This document shows, piece after piece, positions 17,040-24,346 of a stretch of 64,000 nt of DNA. A program made the translations under genes and the position numbers. The notes below the pieces were generated by a model. The model worked only from the letters and a program-made list of their open reading frames with translations. It was not told the origin of the DNA and searched no databases. Source of the stretch: Streptomyces jumonjinensis (lineage in GTDB: Bacteria; Actinomycetota; Actinomycetes; Streptomycetales; Streptomycetaceae); the NCBI RefSeq assembly GCF_009600885.1, contig NZ_VCLA01000170.1, positions 215,603 to 279,602 on the forward strand, given 5' to 3'. The stretch's first letter is position 1, and each line of letters opens with the position of its first letter.

Positions 17040-18323
17040 ATGAATGCCACGCGCAACACCGTTCTTGAGGCGTGGATGGCAGAGCACGGCTACAGCTCCA
17101 ACAGCCTTGCCGACGCTGTGAACAGGTCTTTAGAGCAGTTGACCGGAAGGCCCGGAGGGCTCGACGGCTCATCGGTCCGGGGCTGGAAGGCCGGCCGTGT
17201 GAAGTGGCCGAAGTCGGCCACCCGCAAGGCGCTTGAGGACATCGCCGGTCTGCCCGCCACCGCTTTAGGGTTCGTTCCACGGGGCAGGACTCCGTCGGCC
17301 CTGGTTCCACCGCAGCAGGAGGACCCTGACATGAAGCGCCGTACGCTCGTCGGCGGGATCGCGACGGCCGCCGTCGACGCGGCGTCACCCGGCACCGCGT
17401 CGCCACGCCGGATCGGCATGAGCGACGTCGACCGTCTGCAGAAGCGCTTCACCGAGATCATCGCCAGCGACCACCGGCACGGCGGCCAGCTCGGTATCGA
17501 ACAGCGAGCCGCCGCCCTCGCTGACGAGGCACTGAACCTCCAGAACGCGGGCAGTGCGACCCAGCGCGTACGCAGCAGCCTCTACGCCTCCGCAGCAGCG
17601 TTCCGTTCCTCCGCGATGTGGGCCGCGATCGACGGCCGGCGCTATGACGTCGCGAAGACCCACATGCGAGAGGCCCAAGCCCTCGCCGAGATGTCCGGGG
17701 ACCAGGCGATCAAGTTCCGCATCTGGAGCCACACCGGAACCATGTACCGGCACCTCGGCCGCCCCGCCGACGCGCTCGCCGCGAACGACGTGGCCCGCAA
17801 CCTCTTCCTCACCCGGCGCGACCCCCTGTTCGCGTCCCTCGGCCTGGCCCGGCAGGGAGCCATCCAGGGCACAGCCCAGGACCGCAGCGGCATGCGTCGA
17901 ACATTCGACCAGGCGCAGGAGGCCATGCTGCGCTCCGACCCCACCGAATACCGCCCCGTGTGGATGCTCGCCTTCTACGACCAGGCCGAGCTGGACTCGC
18001 TGGCCCTGTCCGCGAACCTGGCCCTGGGCGACTACCCGACCGCCGAGTACCACGCCCACCGCTGCTTGTCCGCGCTCCGCCCCCACATGATCAGATCCCG
18101 CGCCATCGCGACGACCCGCCTCGCCCACGCCCAGCTCGCGCAGGGGGCCGCGGACGCCGCCACGGCCACCGCGATGAAGGTCCCCACCGACGTCGCCACC
18201 CACCACGCCCGGGTAGCACGCATGCTCCAGGAGTTCGGCGCCGCCCTGCGCGCCACCGCCCCCGGCAGCACCACCGCGCAGACCTGGACCGAGCACGCCG
18301 CCACCTGGAGGACTACCGCATGA
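17040..18323 (+). CDS. HTH/TPR-type transcriptional regulator
   Basis: A 427-aa protein with an N-terminal helix-turn-helix-like region (LEAWMAEHGYSSNSLADAVN, then SVRGWKAGRVKWP, about residues 9-65). A central basic segment, MKRRTLVGGIATAA, resembles the twin-arginine-like stretch often seen in this Streptomyces family. A long helical-repeat C-terminal half includes SHTGTMYRHLGRPADALAAN. It is probably a transcription factor of the cluster. The ATG at 17040 is preferred to 16959 because the HTH begins there; no strong ribosome-binding site is seen. Its stop overlaps the next start by ATGA, so it is coupled to the GNAT gene. Confidence 0.78.
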   Translation: MNATRNTVLEAWMAEHGYSSNSLADAVNRSLEQLTGRPGGLDGSSVRGWKAGRVKWPKSATRKALEDIAGLPATALGFVPRGRTPSALVPPQQEDPDMKRRTLVGGIATAAVDAASPGTASPRRIGMSDVDRLQKRFTEIIASDHRHGGQLGIEQRAAALADEALNLQNAGSATQRVRSSLYASAAAFRSSAMWAAIDGRRYDVAKTHMREAQALAEMSGDQAIKFRIWSHTGTMYRHLGRPADALAANDVARNLFLTRRDPLFASLGLARQGAIQGTAQDRSGMRRTFDQAQEAMLRSDPTEYRPVWMLAFYDQAELDSLALSANLALGDYPTAEYHAHRCLSALRPHMIRSRAIATTRLAHAQLAQGAADAATATAMKVPTDVATHHARVARMLQEFGAALRATAPGSTTAQTWTEHAATWRTTA

Positions 18324-18889
18324 CCACGGCCCCCACCATCGAACTGCGCACCTTCACCACCCTCGACCCCGTCCGCGGCGACCTCCTCGACGTCTACGCC
18401 GACGTACGCGCCCCGCTCCTCCACCTCCCGAATTACGCGGTCACCACCTTCGGCGAACGGCTGGACCGCCACGGCACCGAACCGGGCTTCGTCGCGGTCC
18501 TCGCGTACGCCGACGATGAGCCGGTCGGCTACGCCTACGGCAACACTATCGAGCGCGGCGACCGCTACTGGCAACGCACCACCCCAGAGCCGGCCGAGAA
18601 GTACACCGAGCGCCCGGTCCTAGCCCTGAAGGAGATCGGCGTCCGACCGGCCTGGCGCAAGACCGGCACCGCCCGGCGCATCCACGACACCCTCCTCGCC
18701 GCCCGCGAGGAGCCGTACGTCACGCTCATGGTCAACCCGGCCGCTGGCGACGGGAAGGTCCGCGCGCTCTACAGGTCGTGGGGGTACGAAGACATCGGCC
18801 AGAGCCAACCATCAACGGCTTCACCAGTCCTCACGGTGATGATTCACGCCATTCCCGCTGGCTCGGTGACGGGTTCGGCACCTCACTGA
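18320..18889 (+). CDS. GNAT family N-acetyltransferase
   Basis: A 189-aa acetyl-CoA-dependent acyltransferase. The acetyl-CoA-binding segment reads LKEIGVRPAWRKTGTARRIH (about residues 97-116), a somewhat diverged R/QxxGxG/A loop, and LYRSWGYEDIGQ follows as in typical GNAT folds. It overlaps the preceding regulator by ATGA. The substrate is not predictable; a role in peptide tailoring is possible but unsupported. Confidence 0.8.
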   Translation: MTTAPTIELRTFTTLDPVRGDLLDVYADVRAPLLHLPNYAVTTFGERLDRHGTEPGFVAVLAYADDEPVGYAYGNTIERGDRYWQRTTPEPAEKYTERPVLALKEIGVRPAWRKTGTARRIHDTLLAAREEPYVTLMVNPAAGDGKVRALYRSWGYEDIGQSQPSTASPVLTVMIHAIPAGSVTGSAPH

Positions 18890-18919
18890 CGCACCACTCT
18901 TCGTTGCCTGTCGGCCGGC

Positions 18920-19159
18920 ATGCCGGTGGAGCGGCGCGTACGACACAGCCTCGAAGTCGCCAGGGCGCTGAGCTTCTGGAACCGCACCGACGAAGCCCTG
19001 GCTGTCTTGCTGGACGCCGAACAGGCCGCGCCCGAGCAGGTGCGCCACCACTACCTGAGCCGGGAACTGGTCATCGGCTGGATACGTGGCACCAAGGGCC
19101 GGCCTTCCCATCCTGTGGCAGATCTGGCCCGCAGACTGGGCGTCGTCGTGGGCAGCTAA
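18920..19159 (+). pseudogene. C-terminal fragment of an XRE-type repeat regulator
   Basis: The 79-aa frame reads like the last part of a common Streptomyces HTH/repeat regulator: RALSFWNRTDEALAVLLDAE, then APEQVRHHYLSRELVIGWI. The HTH domain and most repeats are absent, and no ribosome-binding site precedes the ATG. It is best seen as a truncated remnant just upstream of the Nudix gene, although expression as a small protein cannot be excluded. Confidence 0.5.
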
Positions 19160-19169
19160 AGTCCGAACT

Positions 19170-19652
19170 GTGAGCGAGAACGAGCACGAAGCGAAGATGG
19201 CCCGCCCCCGCATGGCTGCCGGCGCTCTCTTCTTCGACGAATCTGATCGAGTCCTCCTCGTCGAACCGTCCTACAAGGACTACCGCGACATCCCAGGGGG
19301 TTACGTCGAAGAAGGGGAGTCACCCAGGCAAGCCTGCGTGCGTGAGGTCCAGGAGGAACTCGGCATCGCACTGCGCATCGGTCGCCTGCTCGTCGTGGAC
19401 TGGGCGCCGAATCCCGGAGAGGGAGACAAGATCCTCTATCTCTGCGACGGTGGTCGCCTGAGCGCCGACGACCGCCGACAGATCGCCCTGCAAGCAGACG
19501 AGCTCCGCGGCTACGACTTCCACGATGCCGACCAGGTGCCGGGCCTCACCATCCCCCGCCTCGCGCGCCGCATCTCCGCCGGCATCAACGCCCGGGCGAA
19601 CGGCCTGACTGCTTACTTGGAGCACGGGGATTCGTTGGAAATTGGAGCTTGA
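19170..19652 (+). CDS. Nudix hydrolase
   Basis: A 160-aa pyrophosphohydrolase of nucleoside-diphosphate-linked substrates. The full Nudix box is visible, GYVEEGE followed by seven residues and REVQEELGI (about residues 35-58), with the catalytic glutamates intact. The GTG at 19170 is taken as start; an ATG at 19197 would remove nine residues and still leave a complete domain. It follows the regulator fragment by 10 bases. Its substrate and any link to the lanthipeptide or defence genes are unknown. Confidence 0.88.
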   Translation: MSENEHEAKMARPRMAAGALFFDESDRVLLVEPSYKDYRDIPGGYVEEGESPRQACVREVQEELGIALRIGRLLVVDWAPNPGEGDKILYLCDGGRLSADDRRQIALQADELRGYDFHDADQVPGLTIPRLARRISAGINARANGLTAYLEHGDSLEIGA

Positions 19653-20002
19653 TCCCATCTGTGTTCGGCAGCCATGCACAGCGCTTCGAAGCCGTCTGGG
19701 TCTCCGAATGACCCTAGGCATGCCTGCGAGCAACCGGCTCATCGTGGAGGACAGCGGGTGCCATCCTCCTCCAACGGGCATAGACACCGGTCGGCAGGCC
19801 TTGCTGGGGGAGCCCAGGAGCTGCGTCTTGATCGAATCCATCCGGGCCGCGCCAGGGAGCGCGACTACCGGTCACCGGATCGCTCGAGTACATGGAGACC
19901 GTGACAGCCCGGATGCGGACAGTAGCGGATGGTGTGGCCGACTCCGCCCCGCCATTACGCTTGGCAGGTCTTTGCCGCCTTCGTATGGAGTGGAGTCCCG
20001 CT
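19653..20002. other. Intergenic region upstream of the restriction block
   Basis: 350 bases without a convincing gene. Open frames cross it but lack coding character and ribosome-binding sites. It presumably carries the promoter of the hsdM-hsdM-hsdS-hsdR run; no clear promoter boxes could be assigned. Confidence 0.5.
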
Positions 20003-21550
20003 GTGGCTCAGCCGCAAGCGCCCGAGCAGCTGCGACTGCTACAAGATACAACTGGCGCGCTTACCCTCAGTGAGCTGGAGTCGCATCTGCTCGGCGCTGC
20101 CCATCTCCTGCGGGGGCTGGTCGACCAGGCAGATTTCAAGAGCTACATCTTCCCGCTGCTCTTCTATAAGCGCCTGTGCGACGTCTACGGTGAGGAGTTT
20201 GACGACGCTCTGGCGCATTCCGAAGGCGACCGAGATTTTGCGGCGAAGGCTGATCAACATCGCTTCCTCATCCCAGAGGGGCATCTCTGGGCGAACGTCG
20301 TGGCAGAGTCCGACGACAAGCTCGGCCGGGTGCTCACTGATGCACTCCGGGCGATCGAACAGGCAAACCCGGACACTCTCGAGGGGATCTTCGGTGACAC
20401 TCCGTGGACCAATCGTGACCGGGTGCCGCCCCACGTGCTCCGGGCGCTCCTCGATCACTTCTCCTCGCGTTTCTTGGGTGATGCGCATGCCGACGCGGAT
20501 CTGCTTGGGCAGGCCTACGAATACCTGATCAAGAAATTTGCCGATCTGTCCAACAAGAAGGCTGGCGAGTTCTACACACCGCGCGCCGTGGTCAACCTAT
20601 TGGTGGACATCCTTGCCCCGCAGGCGGGAGAGACGGTGTACGACCCGGCCTGCGGCACGGGCGGGATGCTGATCGAGGTAGCCCACCACTTCGACAGGCG
20701 TGGGGTGGCTCGCCAGCGGCTGTGGGGCAACGTCTTCGGCCAAGAGAAGAACCTCACAACCTCGGGCATCGCCCGTATGAACCTCATCTTGCACGGAATC
20801 GAGGACTTCCGGGTGGCGCGGGGTGACACCCTGCGTGCCCCTCAGTTCTCTTCGCCGGATGGAGGGCTGCGTACCTTTGACTGCGTGATCGCGAACCCGC
20901 CGTTCTCGCTGGCCGCGTGGGGCGAGAAGGAGTGGGCCAAGGACCCGTACGGACGTGGTAAGACCGGTGTGCCACCGCGCGGCACGGCCGACTGGGCCTG
21001 GGTGCAGCACATGATCGCATCGATGAGGTGCGGCACCGGTCGGGCGGTTGTTGTACTACCGCAGGGCATTCTCTTCCGGGGCGGGACCGAGGCCCGCATC
21101 CGGAAGAAGGTCATCGAGTCAGACGCGATCGAGACGATCATCGGTCTGGGCGAGAACCTTTTCTACGGTGCGGGGCTCGCCGCCTGTGTTCTCGTATTGC
21201 GTTCGGAGAAACCAAAACACCGACAGGGGACGATCTTCTTCGTCGACGCTTCCGACCAGCTGCGCAAGGGGCGCAACCAGAACGTGCTCGAGGCTGAGCA
21301 CACGTCCCGCATCCACGGCTGGTACCGCGCCGGCGCGGACATCGAAGGGCGTAGTCGCCTGGTGGACCGCTCGGAGATCGAGGGGAACGACGGCAACCTC
21401 AACATCGCGCTCTACGTCGGGAAGGACCGCGCCGCAGAACTACCTCCGCTGAGAGAGGCCATCGCCGCCCTGGAGAGTGCCCTGACGGACGCGGCAGCGG
21501 CCGAGGACGAACTGCGTGGCCAGCTCAAGGAATGGAGGCTCCTCGGATGA
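20003..21550 (+). CDS. hsdM: Type I restriction-modification methyltransferase subunit HsdM, first copy
   Basis: A 515-aa N6-adenine DNA methyltransferase subunit. The N-terminal HsdM helical domain (SYIFPLLFYKRLCDVYGEEF) is followed by AGEFYTPRAVVNLLVD, SAM motif I DPACGTGGML (about residues 214-223) and catalytic motif IV NPPF (about 298-301). All motifs needed for activity are present. The GTG at 20003 is chosen because GGAG lies seven bases upstream; ATG 19985 is the alternative. Its stop overlaps the second hsdM by ATGA. Third codon positions are less G/C-rich than in the chromosomal genes, suggesting acquisition from elsewhere. Confidence 0.9.
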   Translation: MAQPQAPEQLRLLQDTTGALTLSELESHLLGAAHLLRGLVDQADFKSYIFPLLFYKRLCDVYGEEFDDALAHSEGDRDFAAKADQHRFLIPEGHLWANVVAESDDKLGRVLTDALRAIEQANPDTLEGIFGDTPWTNRDRVPPHVLRALLDHFSSRFLGDAHADADLLGQAYEYLIKKFADLSNKKAGEFYTPRAVVNLLVDILAPQAGETVYDPACGTGGMLIEVAHHFDRRGVARQRLWGNVFGQEKNLTTSGIARMNLILHGIEDFRVARGDTLRAPQFSSPDGGLRTFDCVIANPPFSLAAWGEKEWAKDPYGRGKTGVPPRGTADWAWVQHMIASMRCGTGRAVVVLPQGILFRGGTEARIRKKVIESDAIETIIGLGENLFYGAGLAACVLVLRSEKPKHRQGTIFFVDASDQLRKGRNQNVLEAEHTSRIHGWYRAGADIEGRSRLVDRSEIEGNDGNLNIALYVGKDRAAELPPLREAIAALESALTDAAAAEDELRGQLKEWRLLG

Positions 21551-23088
21551 GCAGCACGAAGACCGCTGTGGCCGAGTCGCTGCCCGGTACGGATGTGGAG
21601 CCGGAGCAGTTGGACCAGCGGGAGCTGGAGAACTACCTGTGGGGGGCGGCTGTCCGACTGCGGGGGCTGATCGACGCGGGCGACTACAAGCAGTTCATTT
21701 TTCCGTTGCTCTTCTTTAAGCGGATCTGTGACGTGCATGACGAGGAGCGTGAGCAGGCCCTTGCTATGTACGACGGGGATGCGGAGCTGGCGGCCAAGGA
21801 GGAGAACTATCAGTTCCAAATCCCCGAAGGTCACCACTGGACGGAGGTTCGGGAGGCCCGTTCGGGGCTCGGCGGGGCGCTTGCTAAGGCCATGAAGGCG
21901 ATCGAGAAGGCAAATCTCGAACAGCTTGGCGGAGTGTTCGGGGACGCGCAGTGGACGAACACGGAACGGCTCTCGGATGCCACACTCCGGGACTTGCTGG
22001 AACACTTCTCCACCCAGGTGCTCTCTCTCGCACGGGTCCCGGAAGACGAACTCGGCAGGGGCTATGAGTACCTGGTTAAGAAGTTCGCGGACGACTCCGG
22101 ACACACTGCCCAGGAGTTCTACACCAACCGGACGTTGGTCAGGCTCATGACCAGGATGCTCGAACCAGAGCCGGGCGAGACGGTCTATGACCCCACGTGT
22201 GGAACGGGTGGCATGCTTGTCACCGCGGCGGCCGAGTTGAAGCGGCAGGGGAAGGACCACCGGCGACTCGCTTTGTACGGGCAAGAGTTCAACGTGATGA
22301 CCTCCTCGATCGCCCGCATGAATCTCTACCTGCATGGCATCGAGAATTTCCGGGTCGAGCGTGGTGACACGCTGGCTGAGCCGTTGTTCTTCGAGGGCGA
22401 CCGGCTGCGGCGCTTCGACGTGGTGCTCGCCAACCCGCCCTACTCGATCAAGGGGTGGAAGCGTGCTTTGTTCGCTAAGGACCCCTACCAGCGCAACATG
22501 TGGGGAGTCCCGCCGCAAGGGCGGGCGGACTACGCGTTCTTTCAGCACATCGCCGCGTCGCTGGACCCCGAGACTGGGCGCTGCGCCATCCTCTTCCCAC
22601 ATGGTGTGCTCTTTCGGGAAGACGAGCGGGCCATGCGGGAAAGACTGATCGAGTCTGATCTCCTGGAGTGCGTGTTGGGACTCGGGCCTGGTCTCTTCTA
22701 CAACTCGCCAATGGAAGCTTGCGTGGTGGTGATGCGCACCCGGAAGCGTCCGGGGCGGGAGGGGAAGGCGCTCTTCATCGACGCGGCGCATTTGATCGAG
22801 CGAGTGCGGGGGCAGTCGTTCCTCAGCGAGGAGCACATCGCAGAGATTCTGCGGGCGTACCGAGGATGCCAGGACGTCGACGGCTTTTCGCGCGACATGG
22901 AAAGGGACGCGCTGCTGAACGGCGGGGCAGACCTGGCGATCAACCGCATCGTCGGTACTCGGCCATCAAACGGCGTGGTTGACGGGGAGGTTCCGCTTCG
23001 GCAGGCGCTCGCGCAGTGGGACGTACACACCACCGCTATGACCCGCCAGGTGGCAGGGCTGGTCGCGCGACTGCGAGGAGGTGAATGA
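21547..23088 (+). CDS. hsdM: Type I restriction-modification methyltransferase subunit HsdM, second copy
   Basis: A second, clearly different HsdM of 513 aa. It shares the architecture of the first copy (FIFPLLFFKRICDVHDEERE, AQEFYTNRTLVRLMTRML), with motif I DPTCGTGGML (about residues 215-224) and motif IV NPPY (about 296-299). Both copies thus keep catalytic residues. The ATG overlaps the upstream stop (ATGA), and the hsdS start overlaps this stop, so all three genes are translationally coupled. A normal type I locus has a single hsdM; here the trimer might contain one of each, or each may serve separately. Confidence 0.91.
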   Translation: MSSTKTAVAESLPGTDVEPEQLDQRELENYLWGAAVRLRGLIDAGDYKQFIFPLLFFKRICDVHDEEREQALAMYDGDAELAAKEENYQFQIPEGHHWTEVREARSGLGGALAKAMKAIEKANLEQLGGVFGDAQWTNTERLSDATLRDLLEHFSTQVLSLARVPEDELGRGYEYLVKKFADDSGHTAQEFYTNRTLVRLMTRMLEPEPGETVYDPTCGTGGMLVTAAAELKRQGKDHRRLALYGQEFNVMTSSIARMNLYLHGIENFRVERGDTLAEPLFFEGDRLRRFDVVLANPPYSIKGWKRALFAKDPYQRNMWGVPPQGRADYAFFQHIAASLDPETGRCAILFPHGVLFREDERAMRERLIESDLLECVLGLGPGLFYNSPMEACVVVMRTRKRPGREGKALFIDAAHLIERVRGQSFLSEEHIAEILRAYRGCQDVDGFSRDMERDALLNGGADLAINRIVGTRPSNGVVDGEVPLRQALAQWDVHTTAMTRQVAGLVARLRGGE

Positions 23089-24302
23089 GCGTGCAACAGG
23101 AAGCTTGGCGCACTGTGCTGTTTGGGTCATTGGTCCGTCAGGTGAAGGACTCGACAGATCCTGCGGCAGACGGGCTGGAGCGATTTGTGGCCGGGGAGCA
23201 CATGGACTCCCAGCAGCTTCACCTCGCCCGTTGTGGAGATGTGAAGGGAAGCACCCTTGGTCCCGCGTTCCACCGCAAATTCCATCCTGGACAGGTCCTC
23301 TACGGGTCCCGGCGGACGTATTTGCGCAAGGTCGCTTACGCGGAGTTCGAGGGGGTCTGTGCGAACACGACGTTCGTGGTGGAAAGCGCTGAGCCGGGCC
23401 AGCTCCTCCCGGACTTTCTGCCCTTCCTAATGACAGCCGACGCCTTCCACCGGCATTCGGTGTCCTGGTCGAGGGGGTCAGTCAACCCCTATGTGAACTG
23501 GCCGGACATCGCAAAGTACGAGTTCCTCCTCCCGCCCCTCTCCGAACAGCGCCGCATTGCGGATCTTCTATGGTCCTTCGAAGGGGCCGTGCGGGCGAAG
23601 GCCACCGCGCTGGAGGCCGCACGGCAGGCGGAGCTGGCGGCGCTGGCAGAGCTCTACGACGAGCCGGCGTGGCCGGTGCGGCGAGTCGACCAGGCAGGCG
23701 AGGTGCAGCTGGGCATGAAGCGGGAGCCCAAGGTGCACGAGGGCACGGACCTGCGCCCGTATCTGCGTGTGGCGAACGTTGGAGACGACGAGCTGTTCCT
23801 GGACGACGTGTTGGAGATGAACTTCGAGCCTGGCGCCTACGCCAAGTACGCCCTGCGTCCGAAGGACGTGCTCCTCAACGAAGGGCAGAGCCTTGAGTAC
23901 GTTGGCCGGTCGGCTATGTACCGCGGAGAGATCGACGGCTGCTGTTTCCAGATGACACTGCTGCGCTTCCGCGCGGGCGAGGAGGTGCTGCCGGAGTTTG
24001 CCCTCGGCTGGTTCCGCCGATGTCAGCATCTGGGGGCATTCGCACGGGTGGCCAAGCGAACCACCTCGATTGCGCACCTCCCCGCTGGCCTCCTCTCCGC
24101 CCAGCCAATCCCCGTCCCTCCTCTCTCTGTTCAGCGACGGGTCGTCGAGCGTCTCGAAGCCGCACGTGAATTGCGTACCACCCTCACCGAGGACCTCACG
24201 CAGGCGCGTAACCTGATGCAACGCACCTTGGACATGCTGTTGCAGGGACCGGAACCGTCAGCTGACGTGACGACGCAGGCAGGAGCCGGCAGCGAGGAGT
24301 GA
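23085..24302 (+). CDS. hsdS: Type I restriction-modification specificity subunit HsdS
   Basis: A 405-aa specificity protein that recognises the bipartite DNA site and bridges the M and R subunits. Two target-recognition domains can be outlined (about residues 1-145 and 195-345). Each is followed by a conserved helical spacer: LPPLSEQRRIADLLWSFEGA, and PPLSVQRRVVERLEAARELR near the C-terminus. The ATG overlaps the second hsdM stop (ATGA) behind GAGGAGGTGA. One hsdS serves two hsdM genes. The recognition sequence cannot be predicted. Confidence 0.92.
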   Translation: MSVQQEAWRTVLFGSLVRQVKDSTDPAADGLERFVAGEHMDSQQLHLARCGDVKGSTLGPAFHRKFHPGQVLYGSRRTYLRKVAYAEFEGVCANTTFVVESAEPGQLLPDFLPFLMTADAFHRHSVSWSRGSVNPYVNWPDIAKYEFLLPPLSEQRRIADLLWSFEGAVRAKATALEAARQAELAALAELYDEPAWPVRRVDQAGEVQLGMKREPKVHEGTDLRPYLRVANVGDDELFLDDVLEMNFEPGAYAKYALRPKDVLLNEGQSLEYVGRSAMYRGEIDGCCFQMTLLRFRAGEEVLPEFALGWFRRCQHLGAFARVAKRTTSIAHLPAGLLSAQPIPVPPLSVQRRVVERLEAARELRTTLTEDLTQARNLMQRTLDMLLQGPEPSADVTTQAGAGSEE

Positions 24303-24346
24303 CGACGAGGGGCGCGAGGCAACCAAGGGTGAGCTAGGGGTGGCGG

